A DNA stretch of 64,000 nt from Slackia sp. ZJ119 (lineage in GTDB: Bacteria; Actinomycetota; Coriobacteriia; Coriobacteriales; Eggerthellaceae), in NCBI RefSeq assembly GCF_011039175.1, contig NZ_JAAKEN010000015.1, positions 1 to 64,000 of the forward strand. Reading direction: 5' to 3'. Each line of letters begins with the position of its first letter. Position 1 is the stretch's first letter. Below are positions 1 to 8,846 of this stretch, in pieces. Below the pieces are notes generated by a model. That model searched no databases and was not told the origin of the DNA. It saw nothing but the letters and a program-made list of their open reading frames with translations. Position numbers and translations under genes: made by a program.

Positions 1-1
1 C

Positions 2-187
2 GACATCGAAGAGCTGCGAGCGGCCCATCCCGACGCCGTCGACGGCATCGCCCCGCTCGCGCCTCCCGACGCCACCCAGCCCTCCATCGCCATCCTGGCC
101 TGCCCGGCGGCGAAGGAGCCCGGCGACGCCACCGGCGTCGTCGCCAACCCCAAGGAAGTGGCGAACGCTTCAGAAGCTGCAGAGTAG
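2..187 (+). CDS. DmsB-like 4Fe-4S electron-transfer subunit, C-terminal 61 residues
   Basis: An open frame enters from the left edge and stops at 185-187. Its start reads DIEELRAAHPDAVDGIAPLA, the usual tail of DmsB-type four-cluster ferredoxins that pass electrons to DMSO-reductase-family catalytic subunits. The gene at 63536-64000 runs into the same motif (ALDFGPIDELRE), so the two ends of the window carry paralogous subunits. No cluster-binding cysteine set lies inside this fragment; one Cys sits in an ILACPAAK stretch. The catalytic partner should lie upstream, outside the window. The identification comes from tail similarity only. Confidence 0.75.
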   Translation, partial: DIEELRAAHPDAVDGIAPLAPPDATQPSIAILACPAAKEPGDATGVVANPKEVANASEAAE

Positions 188-232
188 AAGGTTCGAGCCG
201 GTGCGTGGCGGGTCGCCGCGCACCGGCTTTAC

Positions 233-270
233 AGGCGGAACCGCGAAAGCGGTTCTGCCTGGCTGTTTTT
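233..270 (+). terminator. Intrinsic terminator after the DmsB-like gene
   Basis: A 12-bp stem (233-244 pairing with 249-260, one mismatch) has a GAAA tetraloop and is followed by GGCTGTTTTT. A second GC-rich hairpin (197-205 with 219-227) lies just upstream, after the stop codon, and ends in TTT. Together they close the operon entering from the left. The stretch 271-605 contains no recognisable gene. Confidence 0.85.
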
Positions 271-605
271 CGCCGAGCAGAAAGCAGAAGCCGCCGCACC
301 TTCGACCGGCAAGACGGCGGATTCATTTGCCGCGCCACGCCTTACCAGGATTCAGCCCGGAACGTCTGACAACCTGCCCAAACGCGCACGCACGGCTACC
401 AAAAGGGTTGAAACGCCGCAGTTCTGGATCGATGCCCCCTCAGTGTCCCCAAAGCCGACACTCTGCCGCCATTTGTTGACTATTCAGACCCCCTTCAGCG
501 GTTTACCATAGCCATAAAAGCTTGTTTCTTTCGATCCGCAATCGACGAATGCGGCATGATGCTCTGGGGCAACCCTGAGCGAAAACTGACAAGCCAGGGG
601 GACGT

Positions 606-1178
606 ATGAATGCAGATGCAGGCGAATCGAATCGGAACGACTTTCGCGGTCGAGTCACCCGGAAGATGCTCTGGGACGCGCTGTTCTCCTTGATAGAGGA
701 GCGCCACTTCGACAACATCAGCGTGAAGGACATCTGCGCCCGATCGCACGTGAACCGCTCGACGTTCTACAACCACTTTGAGAGCAAGTTCGACCTGCTC
801 AACTACGGCATATACGAGATCATGCCCGAGGAGGCCAACCTCGTCGCGGCCGACTCGCAACGCAGGGGCGAGGCGAGCAAGCCCCCTTCGCCCCACGAGG
901 CCATATTCAACTACGTGTACAAGTACCAGCGGTTCTTCAGCAACCTCTTCGTCGTGAAGGGCATCAGCGACCACGTGTTCACGAGCATGATCGCAGGCAC
1001 CTCCAACTTTTTGAACTTCAGGGAGCAGGACGAGAACCGTCCTTGCGTTCCTTTGGAGGTTGAGGCCCTGATGTACTTCGGAGCCGTCAGCACCTTGACG
1101 GTATGGTGGCTCAAGAACAAGTGCTCCACGCCCGTGGAAGACATGATCCGCTACGTCGACATCGTCTTGCGCCGCTGA
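606..1178 (+). CDS. TetR/AcrR-family transcriptional regulator
   Basis: A 190-residue protein. Residues about 15-65 form a TetR helix-turn-helix: ISVKDICARSHVNRSTFYNHF is interrupted only in the usual places, and the NRSTFYNHF recognition helix is clear. The C-terminal ligand/dimer domain ends with a Trp-containing helix (TVWWLKNKCSTPVEDM) typical of the TetR C-terminal type found in Firmicutes and Coriobacteria. The ATG at 606 is preceded by AGGGGGACGT, a good ribosome binding site. It converges with the long minus-strand redox operon ending at 1423 and is separated from it by the repeat at 1195-1356, so its target is not evident. Confidence 0.9.
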   Translation: MNADAGESNRNDFRGRVTRKMLWDALFSLIEERHFDNISVKDICARSHVNRSTFYNHFESKFDLLNYGIYEIMPEEANLVAADSQRRGEASKPPSPHEAIFNYVYKYQRFFSNLFVVKGISDHVFTSMIAGTSNFLNFREQDENRPCVPLEVEALMYFGAVSTLTVWWLKNKCSTPVEDMIRYVDIVLRR

Positions 1179-1194
1179 TCCCTCAAGCGAACGC

Positions 1195-1356
1195 CTAGGG
1201 AAACGCTGATTAAGGCCGTCTTGTTCCGCGCGGGCGGGGCGGATGGCCGAAGGCCGAAAACCGAGCGTGCGCACTGACGTGCGCAAACGAGGCTTGAGGC
1301 TTTCGGGCGCCGCCCCGTACGTGCGGGGCTGGCGGAATTGATCAGCGTTTCCCTAG
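1195..1356. repeat. MITE-like palindromic element, copy 1
   Basis: A 162-bp segment is bounded by 19-bp terminal inverted repeats: CTAGGGAAACGCTGATTAA at 1195-1213 and its reverse complement with one change at 1338-1356. The interior is GC-rich and has no gene. A shorter diverged relative with the same ends and the same AGCCGTCTTG interior start lies at 16236-16320. No transposase in the window has matching ends. Confidence 0.75.
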
Positions 1357-1422
1357 CCAAGCGCCTCCGCAGCCGCCCGCATCGAGCATCCTGCCTGCCG
1401 CTTGCCGGCCCGCCCGAGCCCG

Positions 1423-2121
1423 TCAGGCGCGGACAAGCTCTAAAGCGCCCGCCGGGCAGACGTCGGCGCAGGCCCGGCACGCCTCGCAGGCGCGGGCGGC
1501 GGCGGAAGCGTCGCGGCCGTCCCCTATGCATGCCACCCGGTACGCCGAGCCCCGGCCGAGAAAGCAGAGGATGCCTGCTCCCGCAGACGAGCATGCCGCC
1601 ACGCAGCGGCCGCAACGCACGCACGCCTGCTCATCGACGCTCATCGGCCCTGCCATGCCCACGAGGGCCGCTCCCCTCCCGCGCCGCGCCGCATCAGGCT
1701 TTCTGCCTGGGCGCTCCGCCGCGCCGGCTTCCCAGCTCGAGCGTAGCGCAACGCCCAGGTGCCGCGCGATTCTGCGCAAGTCGCACGTTCCCTGCTCTTG
1801 GAAGCGCACGCACGAGCCGCAACGCAGCCGATGCGTCGCCATGACCAAATCGAAGCTCGCACGCGACCACGCGACCGCTTGCGAGTCGCACGTGTGAACG
1901 ATCATGCCGGCCTCCGCCTTCTCCTCGCAGGCGAACACGGGTTCGTCGCGCCCCTCCACGCCGACCGCGCACAGCCGGCACGCCGACCGCGCGGGCAGGC
2001 CGTCGCCTACAAAGCACAGGTTCGGCACGAAGAATCCGTTGCGCCGCAAGGCGCCGAGCAGGTTCTCCCCGCGCTCCGCCTCGACGCGCTGCCCGTCAAC
2101 GACCAGGATCACCGTGCTCAT
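1423..2121 (-). CDS. NuoG N-terminal-like Fe-S protein (2Fe-2S plus two 4Fe-4S clusters)
   Basis: A 232-residue protein. Residues 1-80 are a plant-type 2Fe-2S domain with C36, C48, C51 and C65. A NuoG-type Cys-rich segment follows (LRCGSCVRFQEQGTC), then two ferredoxin motifs (CVRCGRCVAAC and CEACRACADVCPAGAL) near the C-terminus. This matches the N-terminal electron-wire part of NADH dehydrogenase subunit G and of [FeFe]-hydrogenase or formate dehydrogenase gamma/beta subunits. No H-cluster or molybdopterin domain is attached. The ATG overlaps the stop of the NuoF-like gene (ATGA), so the two are translationally coupled. It probably takes electrons from the NuoEF flavin module and hands them to a soluble partner. 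It is the last gene of the operon. Confidence 0.85.
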   Translation of the reverse strand: MSTVILVVDGQRVEAERGENLLGALRRNGFFVPNLCFVGDGLPARSACRLCAVGVEGRDEPVFACEEKAEAGMIVHTCDSQAVAWSRASFDLVMATHRLRCGSCVRFQEQGTCDLRRIARHLGVALRSSWEAGAAERPGRKPDAARRGRGAALVGMAGPMSVDEQACVRCGRCVAACSSAGAGILCFLGRGSAYRVACIGDGRDASAAARACEACRACADVCPAGALELVRA

Positions 2122-4091
2122 GACGCTCCCTCCGTCCGCTGGCGCTTCGCCGGCGTCACCTTCCGCACGGCGCGATGGTTGACGCCGGCGCACGAGTCGA
2201 CGCAGATGGCGCAGCGCACGCACAGGTCGTCGTCGATCTCGTGGGTGCGGTACGTCCGACCCGACAAGCCATCGTATCCATACGCCGACGTGATGGCCTC
2301 GCACACCACGCTGCACTGCTCGCAGGCGCTCACGCACCCGACGTCCTCGAACTCGTACGAGATCAGGTCGCGGCACACGAGCGCCGGACACATGCGGCGC
2401 TCGATGTGGGCCTTGAACTCGTCCTCGAAGAACCGCAGCGCCGTGACGACGGGGCTCGGCGCCGTGCGCCCCAGATTGCACGCAGAGGCCCTCTGCAGAT
2501 GGGCCGCAAGGCTCCTTAAAGCCTCAAGGCTCTCCTCGCCCCCCTCGCCGCAGGCCACGGCGCCCAAGATGTCGAGCATGAGCTGTCCGCCGACGCGGCA
2601 CGGCACGCATTTGCCGCACGACTCGGACTGCGTGAACTCCAGGAAGTAGCGCGCCATCTCGACCATGCAGTCGTCCTGCGACATGACCACCATGCCGCCC
2701 GAACCCATGATGATCCCGACATCGCGAAGCGACTCGAAATCCACCGGCAGGTCGAGCGCCGACGCAGGGAGGAATCCTCCCGAGGGCCCGCCGATCTGGA
2801 TCGCCTTGAACACGGTCTCGGGAGCGCGGGGGCGCGTGCAGTACCCGCCGTTCCCGATGTTCGGCGTCTCCCTCCCCGGCTTCTCCGCGTTGAGGTCCAC
2901 CATGCCGCCGCCCGCGTCGTAGAGTATCGTGCGCAGCGTCGAACCCAAAGGAACCTCCACCAGCCCGGGCCGCGCGACTTTTCCCGTCAGGCAGAACACG
3001 GCCGTCCCGGCAGACGACGCGGTCCCGATGCTTCTGAACCACCGTGCACCGCGTCCGATGATGTGCCGGACATACGCAAGCGTCTTCACGTTGTCGATCA
3101 CGGTGGGACGATCGAGAAAACCCTGCTCGGCGGGGTACGGAGGCCTCAGGCGCGGCTCGCCGCGGCGCCCTTCCATCGATGCGATCAGCGCGGTCTCTTC
3201 CCCGCACACGAAGGCGCCCGCCGCCTCGAACACGCTCACATCGAAGGAAAACGCCGTCCCTCCGACGTTCTCGCCCAGCAGATGCGCGTCGCGCGCCTGG
3301 CGAATCGCCTGGCGCATCCGGTCGACGGCCAGCGGATACTCCGCACGCACGTACACGCGCCCTTCGCACGCCCCCACGGCGTATCCTGCGATGAGCATGC
3401 CCTCGAGGACGGCATGCGGGTCGCTCTCGATGATCACACGGTCGACGAACGACCCGGGGTCGCCTTCGTCCGCGTTGCAGACGACCACCTTCCTCGCGCC
3501 GGCGGCCTCCCGGCACGTGCGCCATTTCGCGCCGGTGGGAAAGCCGGCCCCTCCACGGCCCCGCAGGCCCGCCTGGACAACCTCTTCGATCACGTCGTCG
3601 GGGCTCGCGGCAAGCGCACGCCGCAGGGAGGCGTAGCCCCCGCGCCGCCGGTAGTCGTCGATCGAGCAGGGATCGACGATGCCGCAGTTCTCCATGACCA
3701 CCCGCCGCTCGAGGGCGTTGCGCACGGCGAGCGCCTCCGACACGATCGACCCGTCGGCCTCAAGGCGTCCCAGGTAGAAATCGCTTTCGGGCTCTTCCTC
3801 GCCAAAGCACGTCCTCAGCAGGTAGCGCGCCGCGACGGCGTCAAGGTAGCCGAACGCGTTCACGCGCCCCGAGGTCGTCTCGACCGTGACGAGAGGCTCG
3901 GCATAGCAATGCCCCAGACACCCTACCTCGACGAGCCGGTAGGGCAGGCCCCGCTCCGCGATCTCGACGCGAAGCGCCTCGAGAACCTCGAGCGCGCCGA
4001 CCGAGCGCCCGCATGTCGCCGTGCCGACCGCGATCGTGCGCAGCCTCTCGCCGCCCTCGCGGCCAGGAGCGCCTTTGACGTCAGCCGGCAT
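2118..4091 (-). CDS. NuoF-like NADH:acceptor oxidoreductase, FMN/NADH-binding subunit
   Basis: 657 residues from the ATG at 4091, which overlaps the end of the NuoE-like gene; the open frame extends 20 codons further but lies inside that gene. The NADH/FMN motif GLRGRGGAGFPTGAKW is at residues about 175-190. It is followed by the SLBB domain and the N3 cluster motif ESCGKCVPCR. The N-terminal 100 residues are a thioredoxin-like 2Fe-2S domain that retains only C27, C58 and C62 of the four expected ligands. A C-terminal ferredoxin-like extension has CEQCSVVC and CVRCAICVDSC. The architecture resembles HydB/HndC subunits of bifurcating hydrogenases or NADP-reducing complexes. No hydrogenase catalytic subunit is present in this operon, so the electron partner is likely another enzyme encoded here. 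Confidence 0.9.
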   Translation of the reverse strand: MPADVKGAPGREGGERLRTIAVGTATCGRSVGALEVLEALRVEIAERGLPYRLVEVGCLGHCYAEPLVTVETTSGRVNAFGYLDAVAARYLLRTCFGEEEPESDFYLGRLEADGSIVSEALAVRNALERRVVMENCGIVDPCSIDDYRRRGGYASLRRALAASPDDVIEEVVQAGLRGRGGAGFPTGAKWRTCREAAGARKVVVCNADEGDPGSFVDRVIIESDPHAVLEGMLIAGYAVGACEGRVYVRAEYPLAVDRMRQAIRQARDAHLLGENVGGTAFSFDVSVFEAAGAFVCGEETALIASMEGRRGEPRLRPPYPAEQGFLDRPTVIDNVKTLAYVRHIIGRGARWFRSIGTASSAGTAVFCLTGKVARPGLVEVPLGSTLRTILYDAGGGMVDLNAEKPGRETPNIGNGGYCTRPRAPETVFKAIQIGGPSGGFLPASALDLPVDFESLRDVGIIMGSGGMVVMSQDDCMVEMARYFLEFTQSESCGKCVPCRVGGQLMLDILGAVACGEGGEESLEALRSLAAHLQRASACNLGRTAPSPVVTALRFFEDEFKAHIERRMCPALVCRDLISYEFEDVGCVSACEQCSVVCEAITSAYGYDGLSGRTYRTHEIDDDLCVRCAICVDSCAGVNHRAVRKVTPAKRQRTEGAS

Positions 4092-4578
4092 CGTCCACGC
4101 CCCGTCCTCGCCCGCAGGCGCCGCCGTCCTGTTCCGCCGCACGACTGGCACGCTCGTCGCAGGCGCTCACCTCGTTGAACACCGCGCGAACCTCGGCGCT
4201 GTTCATGCACCCGTAGACCTCGCCGTCGACCATGACGGCGGGAGCGACGCTGCAGCAGCCGATACAGGCGACGCGATCAAGGTCGAACGCGCCGTCCGAG
4301 GTGGTCTGCCCCGGCTCGACGCCCAGCAGGCGCGACCACTCGTCGAGGACGAGCGCACTCCCCCTCACGTGGCACGCCGTGCCCGCGCACACCTTGACCG
4401 AATGCCGTCCGGGCGGGTTGAACTTGAACTGGCCATAGAAGCTCGCCACGGCGTACACCTCGGCCTTCGTGATGCCGAGGGACGCGGCAAGCTCGCCGGC
4501 CTGCTCGTCAGGAACGTACCCGTGCTCCTCTTGGACGGCCTGCAGCGCCGGCAGCAGCGATTCGCGCTTCCTGTCCAT
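4081..4578 (-). CDS. NuoE-like 2Fe-2S thioredoxin-fold subunit
   Basis: A 165-residue protein starting MDRKRESLLPAL. The four 2Fe-2S ligands of the NuoE family are present: CAGTACHVRG near residue 85 and CIGCCSVAPAV near residue 125. The N-terminal helical bundle includes GYVPDEQAGELAASLGI. The C-terminal 30 residues are Ala/Asp/Gly rich and unlike the family. The start lies 2 bp from the stop of the B12-type radical SAM gene, and its own end overlaps the start of NuoF. It forms the first electron relay of a NuoEF module that oxidises or reduces NAD(H) in the cytoplasm. Confidence 0.9.
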   Translation of the reverse strand: MDRKRESLLPALQAVQEEHGYVPDEQAGELAASLGITKAEVYAVASFYGQFKFNPPGRHSVKVCAGTACHVRGSALVLDEWSRLLGVEPGQTTSDGAFDLDRVACIGCCSVAPAVMVDGEVYGCMNSAEVRAVFNEVSACDERASRAAEQDGGACGRGRGVDDAG

Positions 4579-4579
4579 G

Positions 4580-5998
4580 CTATTCCTTTGCGCCGTCGCG
4601 CACAGCCCGCAAGAACTCGTCGGAGGTCTGCCGCATGATCTCGTCGACGAGGTCTTCCTGCCCGTAGGCATGCAAGCGCTTGATCGCGGCATCGGAGGTG
4701 TAGAAGCTTCGATAGGCCCTGATCAGGTACTCGTGCAGCTCCTGCGGCGTGACCTGGGAGCTCGCGATGTTGGCTTTGCCGTACGAGATGTCCGCCCACG
4801 TGTCCTTGCGCACCAGGTCCTGCTCGACCGCATGCTCGTAAAGCGGGCTGCCCGGAAACGCTGAGCAGATGAAAAATTCCGCATAGTCGAGCTTGATCTC
4901 GCTTGCAAACGCGATGGTCCGCTCGATTTCCTCTTTCGTCTCGTCCGGGAAACCGATGATGAAAAAGCCCCACGACCGCATGCTCGCCTCATGGGTCCAC
5001 CTCACCGCGTCGGCCATCTGGGCAAGCGTCTCGCGCTTGCCGACCAGATCGAGGATGCGCTGGGACCCCGACTCGATCCCGTAGTACACGATGCGGCACC
5101 CTGCGCCCGCCATCGCGCGAAGCATCTCGGGCGAGACCGTGTCGGCACGGGCGCTGCACGTCCAGTTGACCTCGTACCCGCGCTCCACGATGCCGTCGCA
5201 GATGTCCATGACGCGCTGCTTGTCGAGCGTGAACAGGTCGTCCACGAACTCGAAGCTGTTCATGTGGAACTTCCCGACGATCTCCCCGATCTCGTCGAGG
5301 ATGCTTGCCGCCGAGCGCTTCCGGTAGCGGCTTCCGCCGATGAAGGGCGCGGCACAGAACTTGCAGCCGAACGGGCAGCCCCGGCTCGAGACGATCGAGG
5401 CCGTCCGGTGCGGGTGCCCGCCCGAGGCGTAGAGCTCCATCGGCAGCAGGTGCCGGGCCGGGAAGGGCAGGGCGTCCAGGTCCTGTATGCAGAGCCGGTC
5501 AGGGGTCAGGACGACCGCGCCCGCATCGTCGCGAAACGCCAGCCCGCACACTCCCGCGAAGTCCCGCGCACCGCCTTCGATCGCGTCGAGCAGCTCGACG
5601 AACGTCTCCTCGCCCTCCCCGATGCACACCAGGTCGAGCTCCGCGCACTCCGCGAGCGTCTCGCGCGGAAAGCGGGAGGCGTGGATGCCCCCGAGCGCCA
5701 GCAGCGCCCCGGGGCAGGCGCGACGTGCCGCCCGCACCGCGTCAAAGGCGTCCATCAGCGTCGTCGTCGTTGCGGTGACGCCTACCACGGCAGGGTCGAG
5801 CCTCTGGACGGCGTCGTGCAGCTCGTCGAGGCTCAGGTGCAGCGCGTTCGCGTCGATGATGCGGACGCTGCGCCCGACGGCCTCCACCGCCGCCGCGATG
5901 TAGGCGATTCCCATGTTCGGCGCCGTGCAAGAGAAGAACTCGCCGCTCGGGAACGTGCTCGCGTCGACCACGTGGGGGTTGATCAAAACCAGGTCCAT
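4580..5998 (-). CDS. B12-binding-type radical SAM protein
   Basis: A 472-residue protein with the COG1032 layout: an N-terminal Rossmann-like cobalamin-binding domain (residues 1-150), then a radical SAM domain with CPFGCKFC at C208, C212 and C215. The DxHxxG motif of base-off cobalamin binding is absent; GGIHASRFP occupies the corresponding area, as in many members that bind B12 without a lower His ligand. The C-terminal helical part is generic. Members of this family are methyltransferases, ring-forming enzymes or carbon-skeleton rearranging enzymes, and the substrate cannot be read from sequence. It lies between a Tes-type radical SAM enzyme and the NuoEFG-like module in one operon, which suggests a shared pathway and possible electron supply. 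Confidence 0.88.
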   Translation of the reverse strand: MDLVLINPHVVDASTFPSGEFFSCTAPNMGIAYIAAAVEAVGRSVRIIDANALHLSLDELHDAVQRLDPAVVGVTATTTTLMDAFDAVRAARRACPGALLALGGIHASRFPRETLAECAELDLVCIGEGEETFVELLDAIEGGARDFAGVCGLAFRDDAGAVVLTPDRLCIQDLDALPFPARHLLPMELYASGGHPHRTASIVSSRGCPFGCKFCAAPFIGGSRYRKRSAASILDEIGEIVGKFHMNSFEFVDDLFTLDKQRVMDICDGIVERGYEVNWTCSARADTVSPEMLRAMAGAGCRIVYYGIESGSQRILDLVGKRETLAQMADAVRWTHEASMRSWGFFIIGFPDETKEEIERTIAFASEIKLDYAEFFICSAFPGSPLYEHAVEQDLVRKDTWADISYGKANIASSQVTPQELHEYLIRAYRSFYTSDAAIKRLHAYGQEDLVDEIMRQTSDEFLRAVRDGAKE

Positions 5999-6016
5999 GA
6001 CGCAGTCTCCCGCACA

Positions 6017-7318
6017 CTAACGCTGCGTCGGGTAGGGGTACAGCCTCTGCCCCTCGGCATTCGTCAGATGATAGGCGCAAAACGGCACCGTTCGCCCGTC
6101 AGGGGCCTGCACGCCCAAGTTGCAACGCTCGACGCGCTTGGCATCGAACGTCCACGCGTCCATGAAGCACATCACGAGGATCGGCAGGCCCCGCGGGATG
6201 GCCCCGCGGTACTTCCGCAGCGCAACGTCCACGAAGGTCGAACCCTGAGTGCTTCCATCAGCGAAAAAGTCCTTGTACTCCTGCTCGCCGATGCTTCGGG
6301 ACAGCGGAATGAAGAACTCGTCGTCCCCCACCAGGTACGTTGAGCAGTCGCACAACGGGCTCACGCAGTTGAGCGGATAGAAGTCCCGGGCCTTGACCAT
6401 GCCGTCCGTCTGTTCCTCGATCATCTTGACGACGTCGCCCATGGTGACGTGCCGCTCTCGCTCCACGTCGAACCGCCCGGAAAAGAACGCCGGCTGGAAG
6501 GAGATGCCTTCGATGACGTCCATGTTGCCCATTGCGAAGCGGATGATGTCGGCGAGCTGGCAGTCGTTCACCCCGCGGACTATCGCGGGCGCCAAGATGA
6601 CCGGCAGACCCGCCTGCCGGCAGTGCTCGATGGCCTGCATTTTCAGCTCGTGGACGCCGGCGCCCCGCAGCTTCTCCGTCACCTCGCTCGTCACGCCGTC
6701 AAACTGCAGGTACACGTTCGAGCAGCCGGCCTCCTTGAGGCGGCGCGCATAGCCCGGGTCCTGCCCGAGGACGACGCCGTTCGTGTTGAGCTCGACCACC
6801 TCGAAGCCCGTCTCGCAGGCCGCAGCGACGATCTCGAACAGGTCTGTGCGCACCGTCGGCTCGCCGCCCGTGATCTGCAGCGTCGCCTCGGGGTATTCGC
6901 GCTGGCGTATGCCGCGCATCTGCTCGACGAGCTCGTCGAAGGAAGGCTCCCTGAGCTGCTCGCCGGCCGACATGAAGCACACCGGGCAGCGCATGTTGCA
7001 GCGATACGTCACCTCGATCTCGGCGAGGGAGATCCAGTTTCGGTGGGATGAGCACAGGCCGCAATCATGGGGGCACGACCCCGACGACGATGTCTGGGGA
7101 GCGCGCGTCTTGGCGGGAAAGTCGAAGCTGGAACACCACGCGTAGTGCTCTGCGTCAGGCCAAACGTACACTTCGAAGTCGCCGTGCTCCGGGCAGCTCT
7201 TGCCTTGGTACACCTCGCCGTCCCGCTCGTACACGACCGCCGGGAGGCTTGCCAGGCAATGCGGGCACACGCTGCTCGTCTCGCTGATCACCCGCGCGTT
7301 ATCCGGAACGTGAAACAT
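6017..7318 (-). CDS. Radical SAM enzyme of the MJ0619/Tes (GDGT synthase-like) type
   Basis: 433 residues from the ATG at 7318, preceded by GAGAGGTGACC. The radical SAM motif CNMRCPVC is at C107, C111 and C114. The N-terminus carries extra metal-site cysteines: CPHC at 18-21 with CPEHG at 42-46, and CPHDCGLC at 82-89. This arrangement is characteristic of the archaeal methylase MJ0619 and tetraether lipid synthase (Tes) family. The domain continues with ITGGEPT and ends in Cys-containing stretches (CVSPLCDCSTY) that could bind further clusters. Family members form C-C bonds or methylate unactivated carbons. A membrane-lipid or cofactor substrate is possible but unproven. Its start is 2 bp from the end of the HdrD-like gene, so it is co-transcribed. 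Confidence 0.85.
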   Translation of the reverse strand: MFHVPDNARVISETSSVCPHCLASLPAVVYERDGEVYQGKSCPEHGDFEVYVWPDAEHYAWCSSFDFPAKTRAPQTSSSGSCPHDCGLCSSHRNWISLAEIEVTYRCNMRCPVCFMSAGEQLREPSFDELVEQMRGIRQREYPEATLQITGGEPTVRTDLFEIVAAACETGFEVVELNTNGVVLGQDPGYARRLKEAGCSNVYLQFDGVTSEVTEKLRGAGVHELKMQAIEHCRQAGLPVILAPAIVRGVNDCQLADIIRFAMGNMDVIEGISFQPAFFSGRFDVERERHVTMGDVVKMIEEQTDGMVKARDFYPLNCVSPLCDCSTYLVGDDEFFIPLSRSIGEQEYKDFFADGSTQGSTFVDVALRKYRGAIPRGLPILVMCFMDAWTFDAKRVERCNLGVQAPDGRTVPFCAYHLTNAEGQRLYPYPTQR

Positions 7319-7320
7319 GG

Positions 7321-8478
7321 TCACCTCTCCTCTGAAAGGGGTCGGGAGTGCGCCAGGCGGAACTCGTTGCGCACGCCCTGGTCCCCTTGCCACATCGCAT
7401 CAATTTTCCGCCTGCATTCCTCGCGGTCGATCTCTTGGTCGACGACGAGCTCCAGCACATGCCTCACTCTGCCGCGTGCTGGCGAAGCGTCGAGAGTGCT
7501 GCAGCTCGACATGCAGGCGCAGACGCACCAGTCGGCGCCGGTGCGGGCGAACTCTTCGGCCCGCCGCTGCGCGCGCACGTCCCGCATGGCGAAGTCGAAC
7601 AGCGAGACCGCGCCGCCCGACCCGCAGCACCGCGACTCGTCGCCGCAGCATTCCATCTCCTTGAGGTCGTAGTCGGAGAGGATCTCCCGCACCCATGTCC
7701 CTATGGGCGTTCCGCGCGCCGGGCATGAGTCGTGGACCGAGATGGCGACGTTCGGATGAGCCGGCGCCTTCACTCCCGCGCGGGCCAAGCGCTCGTACAC
7801 GGACGTCACGCGCACGCCTTCCGCCTCTCCGCGGCTTTTGAGCCGCGCCAAGCAGTTCGGGCAGGCCACCATGACCTCGTCGTAGCCCGCGCCGACTATG
7901 CGCCCCCACAGCCCGTCCGCGAAGCGCTCGTAGCGGGCGAGCAGGCCCATCTCCGCCAGCGGCATGCCGCAGCAGTCGGGCAGCAGCGCCACCTTCGCGC
8001 CGCACGCCTCGTCCAGCAGGCGCATCAGCGCCGGGAGCAGCTCGTGTCCCTCGTTGAACAGCGAGCATCCGGGCATGAACGCCACAGGGGACGACGCCAC
8101 GCGCTCAGGCGGGACGCCGAGCCCGTACGTGTCGCGGAACAGGCTGATGGCGTTCCAGTCGCAGTCGACCCACATGGCGCGATAGCGCTCGGCGTCGATC
8201 TTCCCCTCGGCTATGAGCAGGGCCCGCATCGCCACCACCATGTCGGCTATCCTCACTTGGGCGGGACACGCCGTCTCGCAGCGGCGGCAGAGCGCACAGC
8301 GCGGTATGAACCATTCCTCCCGCATGCCGAGCTCGCGGGAAAGCACCTGCCGCGCGAGCGACCCGGGATGGACGGGATCGATGGCGGGCAGGATGTCGCA
8401 GGACAACGTGCAGGCGCCGCAGTCCAAGCATTTCGCCGCCTCCGCCGCCAGCATCTCTCTCGCGTCGTCTGTCACCAT
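7321..8478 (-). CDS. HdrD/GlpC-like (Fe-S)-binding oxidoreductase with CCG domains
   Basis: 385 residues from the ATG at 8478, chosen because AAGGA lies 9 bases upstream; longer starts lack a usable site. Two 4Fe-4S motifs lie at C17/C20/C23/C27 and C61/C64/C67/C71. Two CCG (DUF3483-type) domains follow, with DCCGMPLAEMG and CCGDESRCCGSGG. This is the architecture of heterodisulfide reductase subunit D, GlpC and LutA/LldE-type proteins, which move electrons between ferredoxin-like partners and disulfides or quinones. It has no membrane segment. Its place between the zinc-ribbon gene and the radical SAM genes suggests it is the redox adaptor of the operon. Confidence 0.85.
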   Translation of the reverse strand: MVTDDAREMLAAEAAKCLDCGACTLSCDILPAIDPVHPGSLARQVLSRELGMREEWFIPRCALCRRCETACPAQVRIADMVVAMRALLIAEGKIDAERYRAMWVDCDWNAISLFRDTYGLGVPPERVASSPVAFMPGCSLFNEGHELLPALMRLLDEACGAKVALLPDCCGMPLAEMGLLARYERFADGLWGRIVGAGYDEVMVACPNCLARLKSRGEAEGVRVTSVYERLARAGVKAPAHPNVAISVHDSCPARGTPIGTWVREILSDYDLKEMECCGDESRCCGSGGAVSLFDFAMRDVRAQRRAEEFARTGADWCVCACMSSCSTLDASPARGRVRHVLELVVDQEIDREECRRKIDAMWQGDQGVRNEFRLAHSRPLSEER

Positions 8479-8562
8479 GGGCATCATCCTTACGCTTGCC
8501 TGCGAAGCCGGGGGCACGCGTGCGCAAGCGCTCCCGGCTTCGCCTGGCATCGCCTCGACGGA

Positions 8563-8826
8563 CTAGAAGTACACCGCATTGTCGTCCTTCGGCGCGGCCG
8601 GAGCCCCTGGCGCCATCGGCGCCGCGGGGGCCGCAGGGGCCGCAGGAGCGGCGGGCGCCGGCATGCCGGCCTCCTTGGCTGCCAGCTGCGCGGCCACGTC
8701 CTCTTCGCTCAGCGGCGTCATCGGGGCAAAGCAGCGGGCGCACATGGTCGCCTCGGGCAAATTGTTCGTGCCGCATTCCGGGCACTTGTGGTCAACCTGG
8801 TTGACCGTTGCAGGTCTAAAGCACAT
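8563..8826 (-). CDS. Small zinc-ribbon protein with Ala/Pro-rich tail
   Basis: An 87-residue protein. Residues about 14-33 form a double CxxC zinc ribbon (KCPECGTNNLPEATMCARC). The second half is a low-complexity APAAPAAP-type linker ending DDNAVYF. The zinc ribbon could bind nucleic acid or protein, and the Ala/Pro stretch is a flexible tether. It lies 20 bp downstream of the 149-residue protein gene and 84 bp upstream of the HdrD-like gene, so it belongs to the operon. No function can be assigned. Confidence 0.75.
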   Translation of the reverse strand: MCFRPATVNQVDHKCPECGTNNLPEATMCARCFAPMTPLSEEDVAAQLAAKEAGMPAPAAPAAPAAPAAPMAPGAPAAPKDDNAVYF

Positions 8827-8846
8827 GGGTTTCTCTCCGTTTCTCG

